Translations under genes and position numbers: made by a program
Notes under the pieces: model-generated
Databases searched by the model: none
Seen by the model: only the letters and a program-made list of their open reading frames with translations
Told to the model about the DNA's origin: nothing
Source of the DNA: Pseudovibrio exalbescens DSM 16456
GTDB taxonomy: Bacteria > Pseudomonadota > Alphaproteobacteria > Rhizobiales > Stappiaceae
Assembly: GCF_000422785.1 (NCBI RefSeq)
Contig: NZ_AUGS01000001.1
Coordinates: forward strand, 434,001-498,000
DNA length: 64,000 nt
Direction: 5' to 3'
Shown here: piece by piece, positions 1 to 8,820 of the stretch
How positions within the stretch are numbered: the stretch's first letter is position 1
Layout of the letters: the number at the start of each line of letters is the position of its first letter

Positions 1-2073
1 AGAGCGGCTCTGGTGGTGGGCACATCGTTGTTCCTGACCGTGATGGCTACCGTGTTCTGGATGAAGATATTCGAGCTGCAACTTCAGCGCATCTCGCTGG
101 GTGCTCTGGTGATTGCCATGGGCATGTTGGTGGACAATGCCATCGTGGTTGCAGAGGGCATGATGATCAACATGCAACGGGGCATGAAACCGTTGCCAGC
201 CGCTTCGTTGGTGGTGCGGCAAACCAAATGGCCGCTGTTGGGCGCAACCGTAATCGGCATCATGGCGTTCTCCGGCATCGGTCTGTCTCCGGATGCAACC
301 GGTGAGTTCATGTTCTCACTGTTCGCCGTTGTTGCTATTTCCCTGTTGATGTCATGGGTCTTTGCAATCCTGCTTACCCCCTTGTTCGGCAAGTACTTCT
401 TCATCACGACCTTGAGCGGTGAGGACAAGGATCCCTATCGCGGGCTCTTGTATGTAACCTTCAAGAAGGTGCTTGTGGTTGCTCTCAAGTTCCGGCCTTT
501 GACAATCCTGTTGCTCATCGCCACGACCGCTGTGTGCATGTACAGCTTCAAGTATGTGGGTGTTGCGTTCTTCCCGGATTCCTCGACGCCCATGTTCTAT
601 GTGAACTACTGGGCCCCTCAGGGCGCGGATATTCGCAGTACGGATCGGGATCTGAAAATCCTCGATGAATACATTCGGGGGCTGGATAGCGTTACTGCGA
701 CGAGTGCTTTTGCCGGTCGTGGTGCGGCGCGCTTCATGCTTACCTACAGCCCTGAAGATGCCACCTCCAACTATGGTCAGATTATTGTCCGAACCAAAAC
801 AACCGAGACAATTGACGCTTTGGCAGAAAGGGTGCGTGAGTTCGGCTTGCAGACCTTCCCGAATGCCCGGGTGTTCACTGAGCGTCTGGTTTTCGGACCG
901 CCCAGCGGGGCTTCCATTCAGGCTCGTTTCTCTGGCAAGGATGCAAATGTACTGCGTGGATTGGCTGAGGAAGCTGAACGCATTTTCCGAGATCCTAAGT
1001 ATCGGTTGCACGATGTACGCACTGACTGGCGCGAGCGCGAGTTCGTTCTGACACCTTTGTTTGATGAGGATCGAGCAAGGATTGCCGGCATTACCCGTCA
1101 GGATCTTGCATCAGCGATCCAGTTTTCCTCTGAAGGAATGCGCGCTGGCAGTTATCGTGATGGGGATGAGAATATTCCGATCATGGTGCGCCGTGACCGT
1201 CCGGATGGCATGACCGCCTCTGAAGCTTTGATGGACACGCTCGTTTGGAGCTCGCAACAGAGCGCCTATGTGCCGATTGATCAGGTGACGGATGGCGTGA
1301 AAACTGTTGCCGAGGATACCATTATTCGGCGCCGGGATCGGGTGAAGACCATTACCGTGATGGGTGCCAATGCGGATGATGAACTGGCTTCAACGGCTCA
1401 TGCACGCATACGGGGCGCGATTGAATCCATTCCGTTGCCGGAGGGCTATTCTCTGGAATGGGGCGGAGAGTATGAAAGCTCCAATGATGCGAACGCTTCT
1501 CTTGGGGCGGCCCTGCCAATCGGGTTCCTGACGATGGTGATCATCTCCATTTTGCTGTTCGCCAAGGTACGCGAACCTTTGATGATCTGGTTGATGGTGC
1601 CAATGTCGATCAATGGCGTGACCATTGCTCTGCTTGGAACCGGCTTTCCGCTGGACTTCATGGCGATCCTCGGCGTCTTGTCCCTCTCGGGTATGCTTAT
1701 CAAGAATGCGATTGTTTTGATTGAAGAGATCGCCATTCAGATTGATGAGGGCAAGGAGAAGTTTCAGGCGGTGGTGGATGCCAGTGTCTCACGTTTGAGA
1801 CCGGTTACCATGGCAGCGTTCACAACCATTCTTGGCATGGCGCCACTGGTCATTGATCCGATGTTCCGCAGTATGGCTGTGTCGATCATGGGCGGGCTTG
1901 CGTTTGCAACTGTGCTGACCCTGATTGCTGCGCCAGCCTTGTACTGCGCCTTCTATCGCATCAAGTACCATCCGCTTGATCAGCACCCTGAAGGCGGGGA
2001 TGGGCCCTCAGCTGCAGAGCGCGAAAATGCGGCAATGGCGGGAGGTTCCGCCAAGGAACTCGTCGGCGCTTGA
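1..2073 (+). CDS. RND family efflux permease, C-terminal two thirds (partial)
   Basis: The frame is open from base 1, so the gene starts outside the window; about 690 C-terminal residues are present of a usual 1,030-1,050. These pumps form inner-membrane trimers that export drugs or other toxic compounds using the proton gradient, together with a periplasmic adaptor and an outer-membrane channel. Visible are the TM4 motif GMLVDNAIVVAEG (D-N rather than the D-D pair of AcrB), the large second periplasmic loop after TM7 (roughly residues 190-490), and the terminal helix block with MLIKNAIVLIEE and MAAFTTILGMAPLV. The adaptor gene is not in the window and may lie upstream. Substrate cannot be inferred. 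Confidence 0.95.
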   Translation, partial: RAALVVGTSLFLTVMATVFWMKIFELQLQRISLGALVIAMGMLVDNAIVVAEGMMINMQRGMKPLPAASLVVRQTKWPLLGATVIGIMAFSGIGLSPDATGEFMFSLFAVVAISLLMSWVFAILLTPLFGKYFFITTLSGEDKDPYRGLLYVTFKKVLVVALKFRPLTILLLIATTAVCMYSFKYVGVAFFPDSSTPMFYVNYWAPQGADIRSTDRDLKILDEYIRGLDSVTATSAFAGRGAARFMLTYSPEDATSNYGQIIVRTKTTETIDALAERVREFGLQTFPNARVFTERLVFGPPSGASIQARFSGKDANVLRGLAEEAERIFRDPKYRLHDVRTDWREREFVLTPLFDEDRARIAGITRQDLASAIQFSSEGMRAGSYRDGDENIPIMVRRDRPDGMTASEALMDTLVWSSQQSAYVPIDQVTDGVKTVAEDTIIRRRDRVKTITVMGANADDELASTAHARIRGAIESIPLPEGYSLEWGGEYESSNDANASLGAALPIGFLTMVIISILLFAKVREPLMIWLMVPMSINGVTIALLGTGFPLDFMAILGVLSLSGMLIKNAIVLIEEIAIQIDEGKEKFQAVVDASVSRLRPVTMAAFTTILGMAPLVIDPMFRSMAVSIMGGLAFATVLTLIAAPALYCAFYRIKYHPLDQHPEGGDGPSAAERENAAMAGGSAKELVGA

Positions 2074-2089
2074 TGTCGACAAAAGAATA

Positions 2090-2170
2090 GGACGAGGGCG
2101 ATACCCCGATCGCTCTCGTCCTGAAAAGCGCCATCCTTGTTTCCAACACCCGGGGATGGCGCTTTTCTTT
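2090..2170. terminator. Double-hairpin bidirectional terminator
   Basis: Two back-to-back hairpins follow the RND permease. The first (2090-2121) has a 13-bp stem with one G-U pair and a 6-base loop. The second has 13-bp arms at 2124-2136 and 2154-2166 and ends in a T-rich tract to 2170. The second stem begins with four A residues, so it also reads as a terminator on the minus strand, fitting the convergent peptidase gene. Confidence 0.85.
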
Positions 2171-2277
2171 ATCCTCCAAGGGGGCTTTTCTGACAATACC
2201 CTGGCTTTTTGAGAGGCTGTGCTGTGCGTTCGTATAATCGCGCTGCCATGGCTGTGACGTTTGCGCGTGCTGGCTTG

Positions 2278-3324
2278 TCAGGTTGTGAGATAGCTTTCTT
2301 TCCAGGTCGGGACGGCGTCAGTCCTGTCTGGCGCTGCGTGGTAAACCCCACGAGCGATCGCGCGGGCTACCGTGGAAGCCGCGTGGGCGCCAAGCATCTG
2401 CATATCTGATACCGGGTCAGTCATCGCCCGTTTGCCGGTAGACAACACAAAGATAAGATCGCCGTCCAAAGGAGTGTGGGACGGCCATATCGCCTGAGCA
2501 TAGCCATCATGGGCCGCAACGGCGATGCGCTTTGCTTCGGCCTTTGTAAGGATAAGGTCAGTTGCGACGACACTGATGGTCGTGTTCTGAAGTGGCTGGG
2601 CCTTGCTGTCCATGTTGGTCAGCTTGCTCAGGATCGCCTCACTGGGTTGGGGGAGGTGGTCCGGCAGGCCAAGGCCGCCAAACTCATCGCCTATTTCAAA
2701 CGGGGCTGCCCTGAAATGGGCCAGATGGTCATAGGTGACCGATCCCAGCGCGTTGACAGCGGCGAGTGCACCAATGGTTGCCCCAGACGGGAGCAACGTT
2801 GATGCGGATCCCAATCCGCCTTTCAGCGTGGCTGTTGTCGCGCTATAGCCCGCACCGATGGTTCCCAGCTCAAAGTCTGTTCTTGCATTCTGTGCTGCCT
2901 GGATGCCCAGATGACGATAAGGTGTTTCATCCAGCCCCCAGTTCTTGTCGCCGCCGTTTAGCAGATCGAAGAGTATGGCAGCGGGGACGATGGGCACGCG
3001 AACGGAACCGACAGCATAGCCCTTGCCTCGCTTGGCCAACAGGGATTGCACTCCGGCTGCGGCATCAAGCCCGAAAGCAGAACCCCCTGACAGGACGAGG
3101 GCATCAACTTGTGCAACGGTTTGGTCGGGTTCGAGCAGGGCAACGTCACGGGTGCCCGGTGCGCCGCCATGAATAGCGACGGAAACCACAGCCGGATTGT
3201 CCGGAATGATGGCGGTACTGCCACTTTTGAGTACCGGATCGTGCGCATTTCCTACTTGGATGCCCGGAACATCGGTAATCAGATTTTTTGCGCCTGCCTT
3301 AAGCCTTGCCATGATTATGCTCAC
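2278..3324 (-). CDS. P1 family (DmpA-type) peptidase
   Basis: Member of the DmpA/L-aminopeptidase-D-esterase family, N-terminal nucleophile hydrolases that cleave themselves before a Ser or Thr. The 348 residues cover the family. The likely self-cleavage site is Asn247-Thr248 in QNTTISVVATD, with Thr248 as candidate nucleophile. Other family features are ALVLSGGSAFGLDAA, GTIGAGYSATT and HTPLDGDLIFVLSTG near the C-terminus. A GTG start at 3324 is preferred because an AAAAGG ribosome site lies just upstream; the ATG at 3312 is too far from it. There is no signal peptide, so it is probably cytosolic. The natural substrate is unknown. Confidence 0.9.
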   Translation of the reverse strand: MSIIMARLKAGAKNLITDVPGIQVGNAHDPVLKSGSTAIIPDNPAVVSVAIHGGAPGTRDVALLEPDQTVAQVDALVLSGGSAFGLDAAAGVQSLLAKRGKGYAVGSVRVPIVPAAILFDLLNGGDKNWGLDETPYRHLGIQAAQNARTDFELGTIGAGYSATTATLKGGLGSASTLLPSGATIGALAAVNALGSVTYDHLAHFRAAPFEIGDEFGGLGLPDHLPQPSEAILSKLTNMDSKAQPLQNTTISVVATDLILTKAEAKRIAVAAHDGYAQAIWPSHTPLDGDLIFVLSTGKRAMTDPVSDMQMLGAHAASTVARAIARGVYHAAPDRTDAVPTWKESYLTT

Positions 3325-3371
3325 TCAAACCTTTTCATTTGAGCCAGCATATCTGTGGTGCGGTTCAAAGG

Positions 3372-3866
3372 CTATAGCGCGTGGTAGTTGCGATCGAGAT
3401 AAATGAGCGCTTTTTCTTTGCCGCCAAAATGTGCCGCTACGACCTCTCCGAAAATGACCGAATGCGTTCCAACCTCGGCGATTTCGCTCACTCGGCAGTC
3501 GCAGGCCATCCGGGCTTGTTCAAGGATGGGAGAGCCGGTTTCCAGTGTCGTCCAGGTGCCGTAGCCAAAACGGTCGGCCATATCCAGATCGCCTCGCCCG
3601 GCAAACACATCGGAAATGGATGTGTGATTATGGATCAGCGTATTGAGGGAAAACACGCCATTCTGTTTGATGGTCTCATTTACATCTGTGCCTCGATTTA
3701 GGCAGACAAGGACCGTGGGCGGCTGATCACTTACCGAACAGGCAGAAGACACAGTGACCCCGACCCGACCTGCTGGTCCATCCGAGGTCAAGATATTCAC
3801 AGAAGCGGCCAGACGACTCATGGCCTCACGAAACTGCTCGGCAGAGATGTGTTCGTTGTGGCTCAT
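3372..3866 (-). CDS. Flavin reductase family protein (RutF-like)
   Basis: Small FMN-binding split-barrel reductase that would supply reduced flavin to a monooxygenase. The sequence FREAMSRLAASVNILTSDG, the segment TVLVCLNRGT and the C-terminal DRNYHAL closely resemble RutF of the E. coli pyrimidine-degradation pathway. No rutA or other rut genes are nearby, so the partner is not identified. The frame is open back to 4013; the ATG at 3866 gives a length (164 aa) that aligns with RutF, and 3896 is an alternative. It is transcribed in the same direction as the P1 peptidase, 47 bases upstream of it. Confidence 0.85.
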   Translation of the reverse strand: MSHNEHISAEQFREAMSRLAASVNILTSDGPAGRVGVTVSSACSVSDQPPTVLVCLNRGTDVNETIKQNGVFSLNTLIHNHTSISDVFAGRGDLDMADRFGYGTWTTLETGSPILEQARMACDCRVSEIAEVGTHSVIFGEVVAAHFGGKEKALIYLDRNYHAL

Positions 3867-4235
3867 GGACGTTCTGTAGGGTGCCGGTGCTGTCATTTTG
3901 AAGTGTGCCTGTTGTGCTGTTTCGGATTGAAGCGCCTGCTTCCTAGCTAGGGGCTTTTCCGTAATTTTTCCAGCGCCATTTGCGGGTTGTCGAGGGGGAA
4001 CCCGTGATTCCATCCCCAGAAATGCTTGTTTTCCAATGCCAAGTGGGAAGCCAGATCAAACCGATAATCGGTTCTTGGCAGTTGGTCTATCGCTGATATA
4101 TTACTAACGGCGATTGATTCCTTCCCGCTGATCTCTGGCAGCTTGGCCACGGGGCGGCAAACCGCCATTCAGCGAACTCAATTGTTTCTCTAGGTAAACA
4201 CCATATGCGCAGAGAACGCGACGTGAAGGAATTAA

Positions 4236-4265
4236 TTGTTCGTTACAAAGGTAATTTGCGATATA
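4236..4265 (+). promoter_or_regulatory. Possible promoter of the liv operon
   Basis: A TTGTTC hexamer at 4236-4241 and GATATA at 4260-4265 are separated by 18 bases in the AT-rich stretch between the flavin reductase start and livH. The region 3867-4407 shows no convincing gene. The match to the consensus is only moderate, and an initiation site here would leave a 5' leader of about 135 bases containing the hairpin at 4340-4361. Confidence 0.3.
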
Positions 4266-4339
4266 AAGTTATCAATATAGGTGCTTACCAGTATAGGGAA
4301 TTTACTTGCTCAGAAAGGCTCTCTAGAAAATATATGGGG

Positions 4340-4361
4340 CCGAGCGTGGAGAGACGCTCGG
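4340..4361 (+). promoter_or_regulatory. liv leader hairpin, copy 1 (GGAGAG loop)
   Basis: Perfect 8-bp stem CCGAGCGT/ACGCTCGG closing a GGAGAG hexaloop, 46 bases before the livH start. The core GCGTGGAGAGACGCT (4344-4358) recurs exactly in the leader of the binding-protein gene at 8705-8719. A weaker 4-bp hairpin and a short T run follow at 4368-4384. The GGA in the loop could be bound by an anti-Shine-Dalgarno small RNA or a CsrA-type protein; that is inference. Confidence 0.6.
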
Positions 4362-4407
4362 GTAGAACGGTAAAAACCGCTTTTCCAATCGGGGAACAAA
4401 ACAAAAT

Positions 4408-5337
4408 ATGGATTATTTTCTCCAACAGCTAATAAATGGCGTCACCTTGGGATCAATTTACGGTCTTATCGCCATTGGTTATACGATGGTCTACGGTATC
4501 ATCGGCATGATCAACTTTGCGCATGGTGACATTTTCATGGTTGGCGCTTTCATCGCGTTGATCACGATCGTGGCACTTGGCATCACGGCGGCGACGCCGC
4601 TGCTGCTGTTGATTGCTGCGCTTGTTCTGGTGCTCGTTATTGCCATGGCCTTGACTGCCGTGTGGGGCTGGACGGTCGAGCGTATTGCCTACCGGCCGTT
4701 GCGCGGGTCTTTTCGGCTTGCGCCTTTGATTACGGCAATCGGGGCCTCCATTGCTCTTCAGAACTTTGTGCAGATATCGCAGGGTGCTCGTAACAAGCCG
4801 CTGCAGCCGCTGTTTCAGGGTGGCTTCCAGCTTTCGGATGGGGCAGGGACGGGGTTTGCCGTTCAACTGTCCTACATGCAGATCCTGATCATCGTAACCA
4901 CTGTGGTTTTGATGGCAGGTTTTACATTCCTGATCAACAACACCAGTCTGGGACGAGCCCAACGCGCTTGTGAACAGGACCGCAAAATGGCGGCCCTTCT
5001 TGGCGTAAACGTCGACCGAACCATCTCACTCACCTTTGTGATGGGCGCGGCTCTGGCTGCCGTAGCGGGATTGATGTTCCTCATGTATTACGGCGTGGTT
5101 GACTTCTTCATCGGCTTTGTTGCGGGTGTTAAGGCCTTTACCGCCGCGGTTCTGGGGGGGATTGGATCGCTACCGGGCGCGATGTTGGGTGGTCTTTTGA
5201 TCGGGCTCATCGAGACCTTCTGGTCCGGTTACTTCTCCGTTGAATACAAAGATGTTGCCGCCTTCTCGATCCTCGCGATCGTTCTGATCTTCATGCCCGA
5301 AGGTCTGCTTGGCAAACCGGAAGTGGAGAAGGTCTGA
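4408..5337 (+). CDS. livH: Branched-chain amino acid ABC transporter, permease LivH
   Basis: One of the two membrane-spanning subunits of the LIV-type uptake system that moves leucine, isoleucine and valine (sometimes other amino acids) into the cytoplasm. The 309 residues are nearly all hydrophobic helices, beginning with the family signature LINGVTLGSIYGLIAIGYTM and containing GMINFAHGD and the coupling-helix region GRAQRACEQDRKMAALLGV. It is first in an operon with livM, livG, livF and a DUF6867-type gene; livM starts 2 bases after its stop. A GGGGA ribosome site lies 12 bases before the ATG, rather far. The leader carries the hairpin at 4340-4361. Confidence 0.95.
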   Translation: MDYFLQQLINGVTLGSIYGLIAIGYTMVYGIIGMINFAHGDIFMVGAFIALITIVALGITAATPLLLLIAALVLVLVIAMALTAVWGWTVERIAYRPLRGSFRLAPLITAIGASIALQNFVQISQGARNKPLQPLFQGGFQLSDGAGTGFAVQLSYMQILIIVTTVVLMAGFTFLINNTSLGRAQRACEQDRKMAALLGVNVDRTISLTFVMGAALAAVAGLMFLMYYGVVDFFIGFVAGVKAFTAAVLGGIGSLPGAMLGGLLIGLIETFWSGYFSVEYKDVAAFSILAIVLIFMPEGLLGKPEVEKV

Positions 5338-5339
5338 TC

Positions 5340-6674
5340 ATGGAAACTGTCAAGAAACCAAGCCTTCTTGAAAGCAGCGTGAAAGACGCTGGTATGGGCG
5401 CATTTGTGACCTTTGCGCTTGCGCTGGTCATGGTTGGCATGAAGGTGGATGTGGCTTCCGGCCTCGGAGCCGAGTTGTTTATCGAATACCGGTGGACAGC
5501 CGTTGCCATTGCCGTGGTAACGGTCTTCGTGGGACGTCTGCTGCTGAACCTGTTTTTCTGGAAGCCGGATAACCCGTTGGCGGTCAACCTGTCTGGCCTC
5601 ATGCCGTCTGGTGACAGCGCAACGCAGATTGGGAAGGCGCTGAAACCGGTCCTTCTGATCATTGCGATCGCGTTGCCGTTTGCTCTGATGTTCTGGCTCG
5701 GGGCGCGGGGGTCTCGCCAGTATATCGATCTGGCCATTCTGGTGACCACCTACATCATGCTGGGGTGGGGCCTCAACATTGTGGTGGGGCTGGCCGGGCT
5801 TCTGGATCTCGGCTATGTGGCGTTTTATGCTGTGGGGGCATACTCCTACGCCTTGCTGGCCGAATACTTCGGGTTCTCGTTCTGGATCTGCTTGCCACTT
5901 GCAGGCATTCTGGCCGCGTTCTGGGGTATCATCCTCGGCTTTCCCGTGTTGCGGTTGCGAGGGGATTACCTGGCGATTGTTACATTGGCTTTCGGCGAAA
6001 TCATCCGGATCGTGTTATTGAACTGGTATCAGTTTACGGGTGGTCCCGACGGGATTTCAGGTATTCCGCGTCCATCCTTCTTTGGTCTTGAGTTCAAGCG
6101 CGGCGATGGCGGGTTTGCGGACTTTTTCGGTCTGGATTACTCCTCCATTCACCGGATCATCTTCTTGTACTATCTCATTCTCATCATGGCTTTGGTGACC
6201 AATATTGTCACCATGCGGCTGCGGCGCATGCCGATTGGCCGGGCATGGGAGGCGCTGCGGGAAGACGAGATTGCCTGTCGGTCGCTGGGTATCAACACCA
6301 CCAACACCAAGCTTACCGCATTTGCGCTGGGTGCCATGTTTGGTGGGTTTGCCGGCTCGTTCTTCGCCACTCGTCAGGGGTTCATTTCACCTGAGAGTTT
6401 CACCTTCATTGAATCGGCCGTAATCCTCGCGATTGTCGTGCTTGGAGGGCTTGGCTCTCAGATTGGTGTGGTGATTGCCTCGGTCGTCATGATCGGAGGG
6501 TTCGAATTCTTCCGCGAGTTTGAAGAGTACCGCATGCTGGTCTTTGGTATGCTCATGGTCTTCATCATGGTCTGGAAACCGCGGGGTCTGGTCTCAACCC
6601 GAGCGCCGTCGGTGACCCTGTCGAAAGACGCCAAAGGCATTTCGGCGGATCTGGTTCAGGAGGGACACGGATGA
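5340..6674 (+). CDS. livM: Branched-chain amino acid ABC transporter, permease LivM
   Basis: Second permease subunit. At 444 residues it has the N-terminal extension of about 110 residues with extra helices (high-affinity permease domain) common in alphaproteobacterial LivM, then the core with LGWGLNIVVGLAGLLDLGYVAFY, RLRGDYLAIVTLAFGEI and the coupling segment GRAWEALREDEIACRSLGI. Its stop overlaps the livG start by 4 bases, implying translational coupling. Confidence 0.95.
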   Translation: METVKKPSLLESSVKDAGMGAFVTFALALVMVGMKVDVASGLGAELFIEYRWTAVAIAVVTVFVGRLLLNLFFWKPDNPLAVNLSGLMPSGDSATQIGKALKPVLLIIAIALPFALMFWLGARGSRQYIDLAILVTTYIMLGWGLNIVVGLAGLLDLGYVAFYAVGAYSYALLAEYFGFSFWICLPLAGILAAFWGIILGFPVLRLRGDYLAIVTLAFGEIIRIVLLNWYQFTGGPDGISGIPRPSFFGLEFKRGDGGFADFFGLDYSSIHRIIFLYYLILIMALVTNIVTMRLRRMPIGRAWEALREDEIACRSLGINTTNTKLTAFALGAMFGGFAGSFFATRQGFISPESFTFIESAVILAIVVLGGLGSQIGVVIASVVMIGGFEFFREFEEYRMLVFGMLMVFIMVWKPRGLVSTRAPSVTLSKDAKGISADLVQEGHG

Positions 6675-7516
6675 CCCAATGGAACGATAATCCTGTGTTG
6701 ACCGTTGAGCATTTGACCATGCGGTTTGGTGGTCTGACGGCAATCGATGATTTGTCCTTCAATGTGGGGCGTGGAGATATCACGGCGTTGATTGGTCCGA
6801 ACGGGGCTGGAAAAACAACCGTGTTCAACTGTGCCACAGGTTTTTACAAGCCTACTGAAGGACGCCTTGTCATGCGTCGCTCCAATGGCGAGAAATTCCT
6901 CCTGGAGCGGTTGCCGGACTTCAAGATCTCGGCCCATGCAAAGGTTGCGCGGACATTCCAGAACATCCGCCTGTTTGGCGGCATGACCATTTTGGAAAAT
7001 CTGATGGTCGCGCAGCACAATCCTTTGATGGTGGCTTCCAACTGGACCCTCGGCGGTTTGTTGGGGTTGACGGGCTACCGTCATGCCAACCGTGATGCTA
7101 TCGATCATGCCAAGTACTGGCTTGAGAAAACAAACCTTTTGGATCGGGCGGATCTTCCAGCGGCGGAACTGCCATATGGTGACCAGCGCCGGCTGGAGAT
7201 TGCGCGGGCCATGTGCACTGGTCCGGAGATTTTATGTCTGGACGAACCGGCTGCTGGTTTGAACCCCAAGGAGAGCCTCGAGCTCAATGAACTGCTCATG
7301 TACATCCGGAAGGAACATGACACCTCTGTGCTGTTGATCGAACATGACATGTCTGTGGTGATGGAAATTTCCGATCACGTGGTTGTGTTGGATTACGGGG
7401 TGAAGATTTCTGACGGTACCCCAGACGAGGTCAAGAATGATCCGCATGTGATCGCGGCTTATCTGGGTGTGGATGATGATGAGGTTGATGAAATCGAGGA
7501 GGAAGTGGGCCTATGA
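6671..7516 (+). CDS. livG: Branched-chain amino acid ABC transporter, ATPase LivG
   Basis: First of two cytoplasmic ATPase subunits. Walker A is GPNGAGKTT near residue 40, the signature is YGDQRRLEIARAM (LivG proteins have YG in place of the usual SGG), and Walker B is ILCLDEPAAGLNP. The C-terminus ends in an acidic run (DDDEVDEIEEE) of about 12 residues that is longer than I would expect. It overlaps both livM and livF by 4 bases. Confidence 0.95.
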   Translation: MTQWNDNPVLTVEHLTMRFGGLTAIDDLSFNVGRGDITALIGPNGAGKTTVFNCATGFYKPTEGRLVMRRSNGEKFLLERLPDFKISAHAKVARTFQNIRLFGGMTILENLMVAQHNPLMVASNWTLGGLLGLTGYRHANRDAIDHAKYWLEKTNLLDRADLPAAELPYGDQRRLEIARAMCTGPEILCLDEPAAGLNPKESLELNELLMYIRKEHDTSVLLIEHDMSVVMEISDHVVVLDYGVKISDGTPDEVKNDPHVIAAYLGVDDDEVDEIEEEVGL

Positions 7517-8244
7517 CAATGACAGAACCACTTCTGAAGGTCCGTGGGGTCGAGACCTACTACGGTAAGATCATTGCCTTGAAAGGCGTCGATCTGGATG
7601 TCCACGAAGGTGAGATCGTGACGTTGATCGGCGCGAATGGAGCCGGAAAGTCCACCTTGATGATGACGGTCTGCGGATCACCGCAGGCGCGTAACGGGTC
7701 AATTGTTTATGCTGGTGAGGACATCACGACCAAACCAACCTACGAGATCATGAGAACGGGCATTGCCCAGTCACCCGAAGGGCGACGCATTTTTCCGCGC
7801 ATGTCCGTGCTGGAAAACCTCATGATGGGTGGCATGGTTGCGGAAAACAAGTACTTCGAGGACGATCTGAAGCGCGTGTTCGAGTTGTTTCCGCGGCTGA
7901 AGGAGCGTCAGCATCAGAGTGGCGGAACGTTGTCAGGTGGTGAACAGCAAATGCTGGCCATTGCCCGGGCATTGATGAGCCGTCCGCGATTGCTTTTGCT
8001 GGACGAACCGTCGCTGGGTTTGGCGCCCATTATCGTTCGCCAGATCTTTGAGGCAATCAATGAGCTGAACAAGACCGATGGACTGACCGTGTTCTTGGTG
8101 GAACAGAATGCGTATCACGCACTGAAGCTCGCTCACCGGGGCTATGTGATGGTGAACGGTGTCATCACCATGACAGGTACAGGTAAAGAGCTTTTGTCTC
8201 GGGAAGAGGTCAAGGCGGCCTATCTCGAGGGCGGTCGTCACTAA
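7513..8244 (+). CDS. livF: Branched-chain amino acid ABC transporter, ATPase LivF
   Basis: Second ATPase subunit, 243 residues, of usual length. Walker A GANGAGKST, signature LSGGEQQMLAIARALM, Walker B LLLLDEPSLGLAP and the switch histidine region are all intact. It starts inside the last codons of livG (4-base overlap) and is followed 17 bases later by the DUF6867-type gene. Confidence 0.95.
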   Translation: MTMTEPLLKVRGVETYYGKIIALKGVDLDVHEGEIVTLIGANGAGKSTLMMTVCGSPQARNGSIVYAGEDITTKPTYEIMRTGIAQSPEGRRIFPRMSVLENLMMGGMVAENKYFEDDLKRVFELFPRLKERQHQSGGTLSGGEQQMLAIARALMSRPRLLLLDEPSLGLAPIIVRQIFEAINELNKTDGLTVFLVEQNAYHALKLAHRGYVMVNGVITMTGTGKELLSREEVKAAYLEGGRH

Positions 8245-8261
8245 GCAAGGGAGCACGCGAT

Positions 8262-8621
8262 ATGGGTATTCTTTATGGCAGTTCCTTGCCGGTCTTCATC
8301 ATCTTTGTATGTGGTATCGGCGGGTTGGCTGCCTATGCCACGGGCCGCGCGATTGCGGTGACCTGGCGACCGTTCTGGATGTTGTTCTGGTTCTTGTTCT
8401 TGCTGACATTGGCGGTTCGGTTCCTGTGCTTTGCATTGTTCGAGGAACCGTTGCTGTCATTTCAGTATTTTGTCGTTGACTATCTGGTGTTGACCGGCAT
8501 TGCGCTGATTGGTTGGCGCAAAACCCGCACGACGCAGATGGTAACGCAATACCGTTGGCTCTACGTAAGAACGAGCCCGTTCACGTGGACATTGCGGCAA
8601 GGTCAGAACGATGCCTACTGA
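8262..8621 (+). CDS. DUF6867-type small membrane protein of the liv operon
   Basis: A 119-residue protein with three predicted membrane helices (about residues 7-27, 38-58 and 66-84) and a basic, aromatic C-terminal tail (YRWLYVRTSPFTWTLRQGQ) that should be cytoplasmic. I recognise it as the DUF6867 type found in alphaproteobacterial liv operons; no function is known to me. An AAGGGA ribosome site is 9 bases before the ATG. Its place between livF and the binding-protein gene suggests an accessory or regulatory subunit of the transporter, which is inference. The transcript may end or be processed in the 199-base gap that follows. Confidence 0.75.
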   Translation: MGILYGSSLPVFIIFVCGIGGLAAYATGRAIAVTWRPFWMLFWFLFLLTLAVRFLCFALFEEPLLSFQYFVVDYLVLTGIALIGWRKTRTTQMVTQYRWLYVRTSPFTWTLRQGQNDAY

Positions 8622-8701
8622 AACTAGAGGTACTACTTAGTTTCGGGTTGAAAAAGCTTCTGGGGGTTGTTCAACTACTCCCAGAAAGAATTTGGGATTC
8701 T

Positions 8702-8721
8702 GCGGCGTGGAGAGACGCTGT
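8702..8721 (+). promoter_or_regulatory. liv leader hairpin, copy 2 (GGAGAG loop)
   Basis: Contains the same 15 bases GCGTGGAGAGACGCT (8705-8719) as the livH leader. It folds into a GCGT/ACGC core stem, extended by G-U and C-G pairs, with the loop GGAGAG. It lies 100 bases before the binding-protein start. Confidence 0.6.
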
Positions 8722-8740
8722 GGACCCAAGACAAGAAATG

Positions 8741-8785
8741 AAATGGCTGAGACCATTTTTCCATTCCGTCTTTAATTTGAGACGG
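8741..8785 (+). promoter_or_regulatory. Two hairpins in the binding-protein leader
   Basis: AAATGG/CCATTT (8741-8758) is a weak hairpin followed by TT, and CCGTCT/AGACGG (8766-8785) is a stable 6-bp stem with an 8-base loop. The second lies 35 bases before the start codon of the binding protein. Such structures could act as a processing barrier or attenuator that lets the binding protein be made in excess over the membrane subunits; this is inference. Confidence 0.4.
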
Positions 8786-8820
8786 TCAGAGGTAAATCAC
8801 CTTCAATCAGGGGAGTAAAA

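Noticed and set aside
8640-8820. Riboswitch in the livK leader
   Set aside because: Hairpins are present but do not match a riboswitch class that I know; described only as leader structure.
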